Shown here: positions 19,701 to 28,065 of the stretch, one piece after another
Position numbering within the stretch: position 1 is the first letter of the stretch
Layout of the letters: the number at the start of each line of letters is the position of its first letter
The notes under the pieces: model-generated
Seen by the model: only the letters and a program-made list of their open reading frames with translations
Database searches by the model: none
What the model was told of the DNA's origin: nothing
Source of the DNA: an uncultured Clostridia bacterium
GTDB lineage: Bacteria > Bacillota_A > Clostridia > TANB77 > CAG-508
Direction of reading: 5' to 3'
Assembly (NCBI GenBank): GCA_944388685.1
Contig: CALXJS010000005.1
Span: 1 to 42,829 of the forward strand
Length of the DNA: 42,829 bases
Made by a program: the position numbers and the translations under genes

Positions 19701-22016
19701 GCACCAGGAGAAGAAATTAATTACACTATAAACATAACAAACAATAAAGAAAATACAGCTTCTGTTTATGTATATGATGAATTACCAATCGAATTAACTG
19801 CTAAAGAAATATATGTAAATGGTGAAATGCAAGAATTAAGTGAAAGTTCGAATATCGTAAGCTTAGATGTAGATGTAGCAGGAAATAGTACAACATCAAT
19901 AGAGATAAAAGCAAATATTAATCAAATTGAAGGTAAAGATGAAGTTGTTCAAATTAACAATGTTGCAAGTGTATATGTAAGCGGTGTAGAAAAAAGAACA
20001 AATGAAGTTAGTCATTTTATTGATTATCAAATAGTTGAAGGTACAGAAAATGTAGATATAGCAATGGAAACAAACAACGAAGGAGAATATATTCATCCAG
20101 GAGATGAAGTTACTTATACAATTACAGTAACAAATTACAATACAATTACAAGAGATGCATATTTATTAGATCAAATACCATCTGAATTAACTGTTCAAGA
20201 AGTTTTAGTAAATGGCCAACCACAAGAGTTAGGACAACAAAGAAATACTGTAGAAGTATTAAATATGCAACTAGGTACAGGAGAGAATAATCAAACTGTT
20301 GTAGAAATTAAAGCAACAGTTAGAGATGATATCAGTAGTTTTGATGCTGTTAGAATTTCAAATACAGCAAGTCTATTCATTGAAGGAGACGAAAAAGTAA
20401 CAAACGAAGTTAATCATATTATTGAATATCAAAAAGAAGAAGAAGAAACAGATGTAGATATTAATTTAGAAGCAAATCATATAGGAGAATATTTAACAGC
20501 AGGAGATGAAGTTAATTATCAAATCATCTTAACAAATAATAATACAATTGATAGAGTTGTTAGTGTAAGTGATGCAATTCCAGCACAATTAGACATTACA
20601 GAAGTTGTTTTAAATGGACAAAGATTAGATTTAGAAATTATCGATAATGTTGTAGAAATTAAAGATATTACATTAAATACACAAGATAATAAACAAGCTG
20701 TAATTGAAATAAAAACAGTTGTTAAAGAAGGAACAGCAGATCAGACAATCGAAATTTCTAATGTAGCTGTAGTAACTGTACAAGATGGAACAGAAAAACA
20801 ATCAAATACAATTGTTCACTTAATTAGATATGAATCACAAGGTGGAGATATTGATGATCCACAAGAAGGAAATACAACTGGAAATAATACACAAGGTGGA
20901 AATACAACAGAAAATAGTATACCAGGAGAAAATACTTCTGGAGGAGGCTCACAAGGTGGTAATAATGATGACCCAAATCCAGAAACAGAATACGAGATAA
21001 GAGGAAATGTCTGGTTAGATGGAGACCAAAATGGAGAAATGCAAAGTGAAGAAAGTAAAATCTCTGGTGTAAATGTATACTTAATTGATATAGCAACAGG
21101 AGAAATTGTACAAAGTGCTAGAGGAAATAATATACAAGCAACAACAGACCAAAACGGAAGCTATATCTTATCAGGAATTCCAAGAGGAAGTTATATTGTA
21201 GCTTTTGAATATGATACAAGCACATATAAATTAACAGCCTATATGCAAAGTGGTGTAAGTAGTGCTAGAAACTCAAAAGCAGTTGCAAAAACGATGACAA
21301 TTAATGGTCAAGAAAAAACATATGGTGTAACAGATACCATTAATCTAACAGATAGAAGTGTTGGTAATATCAATATGGGACTTGTACAAACAGAAATCTT
21401 CGATTTGAAATTAGATAAATATATCACACAAGTATCTGCTTCAGGTGGAGGAAATTCTGTAAGTTATGACTATAATGATGTATCACTTGCAAAAGTGGAA
21501 TTAAGATCTAACTTACTTAGAAATTCTACAGTTGTTGTAGAATATACAATAAAAGTAACAAATGTAGGAGAAGTAAGTGGTTATGCAAGAAGCATCGTAG
21601 ACTACATACCAGAAGGTATGACATTTAATAGTGAATTAAACAAAGGATGGACACAAAATGGAGGTATGTTATATAATACTTCTCTATCAAATGATGAAAT
21701 TGCACCTAATGAAGAAAGAAGTGTCACATTAATCTTAACAAAAACTATGACAGATAGTGAAACAGGAACCTATACCAATACAGCAGAATTAGGAGAAACC
21801 TATAATAGTAGAGGTATTACAGATATTAACTCAACACCAGGAAACCGTGTAAACGGAGAAAATGACATGAGTTCAGCTGATTTAATTATCAGTATCAGTA
21901 CAGGTGAAGTAGTTATGTATGTAGGATTAACTTTAAGCTTAGTAACAATTATTGCAGTAGGAATCTACTTTATAAAGAAAAAAGTTTTAGATGTAGAAAG
22001 TAAGGAAAGGGGGTAA
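16758..22016 (+). CDS. Giant surface protein B1 (repeated DUF11-like and SdrD-B-like domains, membrane anchor)
   Basis: An exported protein of 1752 residues. ATG 16758 follows GGATAGGGGG. The signal peptide probably ends at VIA (residue 31). The N-terminal 690 residues resemble A1 (shared stretches such as LLYDEELHIRNYEIE and PKDVIMVNSIEELNVETVGE). DUF11-like domains begin near 699 and 835. Three close DUF11-like repeats follow at about 966, 1098 and 1232, where A1 has one. Next come a Gly/Asn/Thr linker (GNTTGNNTQGGNTTEN), an SdrD-B-like domain (RGNVWLDGDQNGEMQSEE, about 1414-1510) and the conserved module ending NSTPGNRVNGENDMSSAD. The anchor is IISISTG, a hydrophobic helix and a basic tail. 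It is a paralog of A1 along the whole length. The next gene begins four bases after its stop, with its ribosome site inside this gene. Confidence 0.85.
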   Translation: MSTYVKNKKSLFVAVIFFILLLLLGSHLVIADEGNNVGPEETTIDLAISQEIEKYLPVDDSTVLLQQKVRIESNNIAVKEQEDIKVSVPKLMDKLPDTAIVLYNGQKLQDNLYSYAMEEGQLYIQNINGQNEMNNTAEYTIIYGYMDTTVQEASIYSRVEVNMKLMDNANIFSNQNDYEATINLIGNKVSVSGRMTSRVNKGYMYTANKENINFAEQYNVEISNLQDVQEINISNRDLNFILEDESVLPADEYIFFDTTIINKENMIKILGEDGQIQVLNENDEIIYVINNATETDENGDIRIEYGSNGLAKNIKFRTSTPKEIGVLEITNIKHLNTNINYDMGQIKSFRRLAEKIEVNDSETVISTNLEEPKTSISVETDKNQLDTMNEQNELEVNVTLKANEPTEKLFNNPYIEVILPSQVESITPTEDIKLLYDEELHIRNYEIENNVIRIYIEGQQTNYKDGIMEGAILNLKLNVKLNNKATDSEEKVQVKCVNDGEEILTESTMNIITPKDVIMVNSIEELNVETVGEANTEQVTLLPSDTNRSYKVKSQVIVNKDNMKDVTIVGDLPTDSNVVNQDGQTLENNMGMTLASDVTTNIEGQTVYYTSNANASSDLQDPNNGWSTERSEDASKYLITVPEMSRANTVDVEYTVQTDSQMEYNETAYQGYQVEYANEDRTVTNTVEANYLALTTGQGPELENNLYALVGDNYLEQGATVQKGQVIKYVIEVKNTGTESVENAMVYANIPEGTTYVEPIPSYQYNPGEYYQEIEKDRQEFTIENLGVGETAQRTYEVRVNSDAVVDSEIVNVATIEYDGIQKTTQELRNPIADAGLRVSIKTTLDDEGAVYEGDIIKYEAIVENISNATQENASLKWNISGTFEILQQTIMNVSESGTTETSQTSDTDTIALGNMEPGQKVVVDLLVRAREMVNNVDNINIYAQVLQGNNTYTSNNLVEEVTSRFNVDISLEADREGEYVAPGEEINYTINITNNKENTASVYVYDELPIELTAKEIYVNGEMQELSESSNIVSLDVDVAGNSTTSIEIKANINQIEGKDEVVQINNVASVYVSGVEKRTNEVSHFIDYQIVEGTENVDIAMETNNEGEYIHPGDEVTYTITVTNYNTITRDAYLLDQIPSELTVQEVLVNGQPQELGQQRNTVEVLNMQLGTGENNQTVVEIKATVRDDISSFDAVRISNTASLFIEGDEKVTNEVNHIIEYQKEEEETDVDINLEANHIGEYLTAGDEVNYQIILTNNNTIDRVVSVSDAIPAQLDITEVVLNGQRLDLEIIDNVVEIKDITLNTQDNKQAVIEIKTVVKEGTADQTIEISNVAVVTVQDGTEKQSNTIVHLIRYESQGGDIDDPQEGNTTGNNTQGGNTTENSIPGENTSGGGSQGGNNDDPNPETEYEIRGNVWLDGDQNGEMQSEESKISGVNVYLIDIATGEIVQSARGNNIQATTDQNGSYILSGIPRGSYIVAFEYDTSTYKLTAYMQSGVSSARNSKAVAKTMTINGQEKTYGVTDTINLTDRSVGNINMGLVQTEIFDLKLDKYITQVSASGGGNSVSYDYNDVSLAKVELRSNLLRNSTVVVEYTIKVTNVGEVSGYARSIVDYIPEGMTFNSELNKGWTQNGGMLYNTSLSNDEIAPNEERSVTLILTKTMTDSETGTYTNTAELGETYNSRGITDINSTPGNRVNGENDMSSADLIISISTGEVVMYVGLTLSLVTIIAVGIYFIKKKVLDVESKERG
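19653..20850 (+). repeat. Three tandem DUF11-like coding repeats in B1
   Basis: Three in-frame copies start around 19653, 20046 and 20448. Their shared VD dipeptides are 131 and 134 codons apart. Each runs from V-D-I-x-[LM]-E through G-E-Y-[VIL]-x-[AP]-G-[ED]-E-[VI]-x-Y to a closing H-[FIL]-I-x-Y. The DNA copies have diverged, so this is an old expansion. A1 has only one such unit at the matching place. Confidence 0.75.
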
Positions 22017-22020
22017 GAAT

Positions 22021-22635
22021 ATGAATAACATAAATATTATAAAGAAAATTGTACTAATCATGATAGTATTCTTATCTGCCTTAGTATTAAGCGAAACAAC
22101 ATCTAAGGCAGCAAGAATCCCATTTGGCACACATTCTGTTATTGTTGATTTAAATGGATTGGATTGGAATTCTGATAATTATGATTTAATTCTTGGAGCA
22201 CCAGGAGAAAAAACATATTGTATTGTACATGGACAACAAATTATGAACAATGGTACAAAGTATTATGTAAGAAACTATGTTCATATTGAAGGTAAAAAAA
22301 GTAGCTTTTATGGTAATAGAGACAACGTTTTTCAGAGTAACTATAATGATAGTGCCCACTTGTTAGCAGAACACACAAATGATGAAAACTTAATGTTTTC
22401 ATGGATGGTAAACCATTCAGATCCAGGAAGTATTATGTGGAGTGGTGCAACAGAAGAGGCGGCAGAAAAATACTTATCAAATTATGATCCAAATAGTAGT
22501 TTATGGCTACATGTAGCAGGAGGCGGTAAGAAATATTCTGTAAACCAACAAGCTGTATATGGATACTTCCCAACTTGGGCTGCTGCAAATGACTATACTA
22601 TAGTAACTAGTGGTGGACGGAATCAGTTATCCTGA
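22021..22635 (+). CDS. Surface protein B2, N-terminal part: signal peptide and predicted thioester domain (frame broken)
   Basis: The first part of B2, open for 204 residues. ATG 22021 follows AAGGAAAGGGGG within the end of B1, so the two genes are coupled. The signal peptide ends near ETTSKAA, much like A2. The rest is a thioester-type domain with Cys67 in KTYCIVHGQQ and Gln176 in SVNQQAVYGYF, the Q-x-A-[IV]-[WY] form also seen in A2. The frame then runs into a stop at 22633. The downstream frame carries the expected continuation (GISYPEWEKRAAEYVKNY), so one extra base lies between 22607 and 22632. The simplest break is before GGA at 22619, where the zero-frame codon is CGG. Read without a shift, this product would be a secreted thioester domain with no anchor. 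Confidence 0.8.
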   Translation: MNNINIIKKIVLIMIVFLSALVLSETTSKAARIPFGTHSVIVDLNGLDWNSDNYDLILGAPGEKTYCIVHGQQIMNNGTKYYVRNYVHIEGKKSSFYGNRDNVFQSNYNDSAHLLAEHTNDENLMFSWMVNHSDPGSIMWSGATEEAAEKYLSNYDPNSSLWLHVAGGGKKYSVNQQAVYGYFPTWAAANDYTIVTSGGRNQLS

Positions 22636-25600
22636 ATGGGAAAAACGTGCAGCAGAATATGTTAAAAATTATAATGAGAGTGGTACAGCAAGTATTACAA
22701 GTAGTACAAGAACAAATAACTTAACAAAAGAAATCATTACACATTCTGGAACACAATATATAAAAATAGGTGCATTTAACCTAGTATATACAGGTACTTT
22801 TACAAATAATGTTGCGGTTTATAATCAAAATGACGCAAAAGTAAGTGTAAAATATGCTAAATATAATGGTAATACATTAGAAGTATATGATGACATTAAT
22901 AGTGCTGTAAAATCTGGACAAGACTTTTATATATTAGTACCAGCTAATGCAGGTGTATCAAAGATTAACAAAATTGAGTTTGAGGTTTCATATCAAGCAG
23001 AAACACTAATAACAGATATGTGGATTTTACAACATGATGAGGGAGACGAATATCAAAACTTAATTACAGTTGATACAGATATAAAGAGAAGTACAACAAC
23101 AGCTAAAATACAATTTACAAATATTGAACTATTTGGAGGACTAATCATTACAAAAACAGACAAAGATACAGGAGACAAGCTAGCAAATGTAGGATTTAGA
23201 CTAAAAATGGTTTCAGGAGATAAAGCAGGACAATATGTTTCAGTTGATAGCAATGGTAATGCAGTATATAGCAGTAGTCCAACAGATATGAAAACAAATG
23301 CTAATGGACAACTAGTTATCAATGGTTTACATCAAGGAACTTATGAATTAACAGAAACAACTAACCCTAACCAAGGTTATAGTTCAACACCAGTGGTTAT
23401 CACAGATTCTATTGTGGTAAATCCAGGACAAAACACAACACAAAATGTAACAAATGAAAAAGTATTTGCAAACTTATTAATTAGAAAAACAGATAAAGAC
23501 AGTGGAGAAAGACTATCAGGAATTGGATTTACACTTCAAATGTTAGAAGGAGAAATGGCAGGAAAATATGTATCTATTGACGCTGATGGAAATGCAGTGT
23601 ATGTAGATTCACCTGTAAACCTAATGACAGATGAAAACGGAGAAATCTATATTAAGAACTTATACAAAGGAAAATATGAATTAATAGAAACAGTTAACCC
23701 ATATTTTGGTTATGATGATGTACCACATCTTTCAACCAACAACTTAATTATAGATGGTGGAGAAGAAAGAACATTAAATGTAACCAATACACAAGTTTAT
23801 GGTGGATTAGTTATTGAAAAAACAGATAAAGATACAGGAGAAACCTTATCTAACATTGGATTTACAATCCAAATGAAAGATGGAGAAAAAGCAGGACAAT
23901 ATGTATCTATTGGTAGTGACACAAAAGCAGTATATAGTAGCACACCAACAACCATTTATACAGATGAAAATGGACGAATCGAAATCAACAACATGTATCC
24001 AGGAACATATGAAGTAGTTGAGGTAGAAAACCCATATTTCTACTATGCAGATACACCACTTGTTATGACATCTAATTTGAAAATAACAGCTGGAGAAAAA
24101 TTAACATATGATATGGAAAATGAAAAAGTCTTCGGTAAATTGGTAATTGTAAAAACAGATAAAGATACAGGAGAAATCTTGTCAAACATTGGATTTACAA
24201 TTCAAATGAAAGATGGAGAAAAAGCAGGACAATATGTATCTATTGGTAGTGATACAAAAGCAGACTATAGTAGTACACCAACAACCATTTATACAGATGA
24301 AAATGGACGAATCGAAATTAACAACATGTATCCAGGAACATATGAAGTAGTTGAAACAGAAAACCCATATGACTTCTATGAAAATACACCATTTGTTATT
24401 GCGTCTGATGTAAGAATAGAAGTTGGAGAAGAATTAAATTACGATATGAAAAATGAAAAAATCTATGGTAATTTAGAAATTGTAAAAACAGATGAAGATT
24501 CAGGAGAACCATTACCAAAACTTGGATTTACAATTCAAATGTTAGATGGAGAAAAAGCAGGACAATATGTATCAATTAACGATAAAGGAAAAGCAGAATA
24601 TAGTAGTACGCCAACAACAATTTATACAGATGAAAATGGTAAAATCTCAATTAAGAGTTTATATCCAGGAACATACGAAGTAGTTGAGGTAGAAAATCCA
24701 TACTATGGATATGAAAGAGTACCATTAGTTATTACATCTGATGTACACATTTCAATTGGTGAAATAACAAATGCAGATTTAACTAACAAGATGGTATATG
24801 GAAAATTAAAGATTACCAAAACAGATGTAGATACAGGAGAAACCATGAGTGATGTAGGATTTACATTACAAATGCTAGAAGGAGAAGGCGATAAAGCAGG
24901 ACAATATGTATCTATTGATGAAAATGGAGAAGCAGTATATAGTACGACACCAACCACAATTTATACAGATGAAAATGGTGAAATTAATATCAGTTACATC
25001 TATATAGGAACTTATGAATTAATTGAGACAGAAAACCCACATTTCGGTTATGAAGATGTTCCAAAACTAATAAGTTCTGATATTGTGGTAACACCAGGAG
25101 AGACAGTAACAAATGTTAGTGCAACAAACAAAAGAGAATATGTTAAGGTATCAGGATATGCTTGGGAAGATAGAGTACAAGATAAGACCAGCGTAAAAGA
25201 TAACTTATGGAATGAAAATACAGAAGATAGAAGACTTCAATATGTAACCGTTAGATTAGTAAAAGCAGATGGAACTGTTTTAGCAACAACTGTTACAGAT
25301 GAAAATGGTGAATATATCTTTGGTAACTATGATGAAGATCCAAATGCAGTTAAAATCAGAATTGATGATTTAACAGGTGCTTATGTAGAATTTGAATATA
25401 ATGGTATGAGTTATCAAACAATAGCCATCCGTTCAGAAGATAATGGAAACAAAGCAACAGATTCTGCATTAAGAAGTGATATGAATAATGAATTCGCAAC
25501 CATTGTAAAAGATGCTTCACAAAATACCAATGGACAAAATATGCATACTATTAGATATAACAGAGCAGATTACAAGAGTACAGTTATTTACGGAGATTCT

Positions 25601-28009
25601 GTAAATTACGGATATGAAGGACAAACATACCCAATTTCAGGTGTGTATGACCAATATGTAATTCAAGCAATTACAACAAAACAAGATAATAATATCTTAT
25701 GTACAACAGATACAGCAGACAGTATTAGAAAAGAAGGTAAAGAAGAAATTACCAACATCAACTTAGGTGTTGAAGAAAGAGAAATGCCAGACTTAAACGT
25801 AGCGGCAGAAGACGTTGAAAATGTACAAATTATGTTTAATAATTACAAACATACATATGAGTATGGACAAGTATCAGCAGATCCAGATGGATTTGCAGGA
25901 GGAGATGTATCTAATGTAGGTGTTAGATTTGCAAGTAAATATATTGAAAGTTCATACACAAGAGCAATCTATACATCAGATATTGTTTACAATATAAATT
26001 ATCCAGGAAGCTTACAAGTATATGTAACCTATTCAATTAGACTGGTAAATGAGGCAACAACATTAGATAGTACAATAAAATCAATCGCAAATTACTATGA
26101 TAATCGATACACCATCGTCGGTGTTGGTACAGGAATGGATGACGAAGGTAACATTACAGGAAGCTTAAACTATACAGAAGAATCTTATAATAGTAATGGA
26201 TATTCAAAAGCAACAATCTATACAGAAGATAATGCAAGACTTGAAGCACAAACAGACACATATGTTTACATTAGATATCAAATGAACAATGATGCAATTA
26301 ATGACATATTAAACGAAAAAGCAACATTAAACTCAATAACAGAAATCACATCATATTCTTCATATACAGATAATACATTCAGTTCTCCATATGCAGGAAT
26401 TGACTTAGACTCTGCACCAGATAATGCAACACCAGGAGAGACAACAACATATGAAGATGATACAAACTGGGCACCATCTTTAATACTAGAAGTAAAAGAA
26501 GGAAGAGTAATTAAAGGAACTGTTTGGGAAGATAGTGCAATCAATGAATTATTACAAGAAACAGATTATAACAAACAAAGAGTTGGTAATGGACAATATG
26601 AAGAAGGCACAGAAAATGTTGTAAATGATGTAAAAGTAGACTTAATGACAATAGATGATTCAGGAAATTTAGCATTGGGACAATTGTATACGAAAGATGG
26701 ATCTGTTGTGGATGCAACAACCATGACGACTGCAGATGACGAAGGCAAAAATGGTTCATATACTTTCAGTGGAGTTGTACCAGGAAAATATGTAATTAGA
26801 TATACATATGGCGATAATAGTGTTATCTGTGATACAAGTGGTAATGTCATTAAAAATGTAGTGGCAGATGATTATAAATCAACCATTTACAGAGGTGGAA
26901 AGCAATCAGCAGCAGAGGCTATGACAGACTACTGGTATAGAGGAGAAACTAGCCATGAAGGTGCAATTAGATTATCAGATGCAAAAGACGATGAACAATT
27001 TATTACACAAAGAACGACAGATGAAGAAATCAATTATGGAACTGTAGTAGGTGGACAACGTTTAACAGAAATTTTTGCAGACACGAGACAATTTGAAATC
27101 AAAATAGATTATGATGTTAATCTAGATAATAGAACTGGATATGGTATTGATTTGAAATTCGTATTTGACAATATCGACTTTGGTATTATCGAAAGACCAA
27201 AACAATACTTAATACTTGACAAACAAGTAGCAAATGTAGATGTTACATTAGCAAATGGTGTAAGTCTTATCAATGGTGACCCAAGAACAGATAATCTATC
27301 TTATGTAAGATTATTACCAGATGGAACTTTACATATTGAGGTAGATAATGAAATAATTCAAGGTGCAACCTTAAGACTAACCTATGAAATTTCAGTAGAT
27401 AATACAAATTGTGAAATAGATTACAATGATGAATTTTACTATATCTATGGAACGATTCCATCAGATTATAGAACAAAATATAAAATTGCAACTGTTGTAG
27501 ATATGTATGATTACTTACCAGAAGATATTATGCTAGAAACAACAGATAGCAATTGGGAAAAACAAGTCATTACAGAAGATTTGAAAGGAACGTATCTATC
27601 AGAAGAAGTATATGAAGTTGTAAAAGATTTTGAAAATGTAGTACATTTAGCAAATCCAGTATTTGAAAACATGGAACCAGGTAAAGTAGAAAGCACAACA
27701 ATGGTAGTATCAAGACAATTATCTGTTTCAAATGATGATATGGCTTACGAGAACGATGTAGAAATCGTGGAATTGAAAGGTAGAAGAACACTTAATATTG
27801 AAACAGGAGAATATGATACACCAGGAAACTATGATCCAGTAACAAATGAACCAAATGAACCAGATGATGATAGTGTAGGCGTTATTATTACAGGACCTAC
27901 TGGAGAGGATAGAGTAAATTATATTATTTACATAGTTGTAGGTATTGGTATGCTTATCCTTGTAGGAGCAGGAGTTGTTGTAATAAAGAAATTTGTAATC
28001 AAAAAATAA
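22610..28009 (+). CDS. Surface protein B2, main part: six Cna-B repeats, SdrD-B-like domains, membrane anchor (frame broken)
   Basis: The rest of B2, open for 1799 residues from a GTG at 22610 that has no Shine-Dalgarno site and no signal peptide. It must therefore continue the preceding frame. Skipping one base at 22618 gives a joined protein of 1995 residues. In order, it has the end of the thioester region, six Cna-B/SpaA-like repeats (23132-25138), an SdrD-B-like region (KVSGYAWEDRVQD), long beta domains shared with A2 (EREMPDLNV, TYSIRLVNEATTLDS, RLEAQTDTYV), the motif APDNATPGETTTYEDDT and another SdrD-B-like domain (IKGTVWEDSA). The anchor follows: IITGPTG, a hydrophobic helix and KKFVIKK. 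No decay is visible beyond the single break. The paralog A2 is intact. Confidence 0.8.
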   Translation: MVDGISYPEWEKRAAEYVKNYNESGTASITSSTRTNNLTKEIITHSGTQYIKIGAFNLVYTGTFTNNVAVYNQNDAKVSVKYAKYNGNTLEVYDDINSAVKSGQDFYILVPANAGVSKINKIEFEVSYQAETLITDMWILQHDEGDEYQNLITVDTDIKRSTTTAKIQFTNIELFGGLIITKTDKDTGDKLANVGFRLKMVSGDKAGQYVSVDSNGNAVYSSSPTDMKTNANGQLVINGLHQGTYELTETTNPNQGYSSTPVVITDSIVVNPGQNTTQNVTNEKVFANLLIRKTDKDSGERLSGIGFTLQMLEGEMAGKYVSIDADGNAVYVDSPVNLMTDENGEIYIKNLYKGKYELIETVNPYFGYDDVPHLSTNNLIIDGGEERTLNVTNTQVYGGLVIEKTDKDTGETLSNIGFTIQMKDGEKAGQYVSIGSDTKAVYSSTPTTIYTDENGRIEINNMYPGTYEVVEVENPYFYYADTPLVMTSNLKITAGEKLTYDMENEKVFGKLVIVKTDKDTGEILSNIGFTIQMKDGEKAGQYVSIGSDTKADYSSTPTTIYTDENGRIEINNMYPGTYEVVETENPYDFYENTPFVIASDVRIEVGEELNYDMKNEKIYGNLEIVKTDEDSGEPLPKLGFTIQMLDGEKAGQYVSINDKGKAEYSSTPTTIYTDENGKISIKSLYPGTYEVVEVENPYYGYERVPLVITSDVHISIGEITNADLTNKMVYGKLKITKTDVDTGETMSDVGFTLQMLEGEGDKAGQYVSIDENGEAVYSTTPTTIYTDENGEINISYIYIGTYELIETENPHFGYEDVPKLISSDIVVTPGETVTNVSATNKREYVKVSGYAWEDRVQDKTSVKDNLWNENTEDRRLQYVTVRLVKADGTVLATTVTDENGEYIFGNYDEDPNAVKIRIDDLTGAYVEFEYNGMSYQTIAIRSEDNGNKATDSALRSDMNNEFATIVKDASQNTNGQNMHTIRYNRADYKSTVIYGDSVNYGYEGQTYPISGVYDQYVIQAITTKQDNNILCTTDTADSIRKEGKEEITNINLGVEEREMPDLNVAAEDVENVQIMFNNYKHTYEYGQVSADPDGFAGGDVSNVGVRFASKYIESSYTRAIYTSDIVYNINYPGSLQVYVTYSIRLVNEATTLDSTIKSIANYYDNRYTIVGVGTGMDDEGNITGSLNYTEESYNSNGYSKATIYTEDNARLEAQTDTYVYIRYQMNNDAINDILNEKATLNSITEITSYSSYTDNTFSSPYAGIDLDSAPDNATPGETTTYEDDTNWAPSLILEVKEGRVIKGTVWEDSAINELLQETDYNKQRVGNGQYEEGTENVVNDVKVDLMTIDDSGNLALGQLYTKDGSVVDATTMTTADDEGKNGSYTFSGVVPGKYVIRYTYGDNSVICDTSGNVIKNVVADDYKSTIYRGGKQSAAEAMTDYWYRGETSHEGAIRLSDAKDDEQFITQRTTDEEINYGTVVGGQRLTEIFADTRQFEIKIDYDVNLDNRTGYGIDLKFVFDNIDFGIIERPKQYLILDKQVANVDVTLANGVSLINGDPRTDNLSYVRLLPDGTLHIEVDNEIIQGATLRLTYEISVDNTNCEIDYNDEFYYIYGTIPSDYRTKYKIATVVDMYDYLPEDIMLETTDSNWEKQVITEDLKGTYLSEEVYEVVKDFENVVHLANPVFENMEPGKVESTTMVVSRQLSVSNDDMAYENDVEIVELKGRRTLNIETGEYDTPGNYDPVTNEPNEPDDDSVGVIITGPTGEDRVNYIIYIVVGIGMLILVGAGVVVIKKFVIKK
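23132..25138 (+). repeat. Six tandem Cna-B coding repeats with exact 333-bp period
   Basis: Repeats start at 23132, 23465, 23798, 24131, 24464 and 24797, each exactly 111 codons apart. The last one is 114 codons with a small insertion (GEGDKA). In every copy codon 8 is Lys (for example FGGLIITK), a YEL[TI]E or YEVVE motif follows, and Asn lies four residues before the next copy (VTNEKV, MENEKV, MKNEKI). This is the Lys/Glu/Asn set of intramolecular isopeptide domains. Repeats 3 and 4 are almost identical at the DNA level over most of their length, which points to recent duplication or conversion. Confidence 0.9.
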
Positions 28010-28034
28010 ACTAATATAATATGCAAATTTAAAA

Positions 28035-28065
28035 AAATCGTTTCTAAATAGAAACGATTTTTTTT
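28035..28065 (+). terminator. Intrinsic terminator after cassette B
   Basis: An 11-bp perfect stem (AAATCGTTTCT / AGAAACGATTT) with an AAAT loop and a run of T, 26 bp after the B2 stop. Confidence 0.92.

Noticed and set aside
20824..21096. Minus-strand open frame rich in Leu, His and Tyr
   Set aside because: It is the antisense shadow of the Gly/Asn/Thr linker and SdrD-B region of B1.
23132..25138. CRISPR array or non-coding tandem repeat
   Set aside because: The periodic sequence is in frame, codes for Cna-B domains and has a 333-bp unit.
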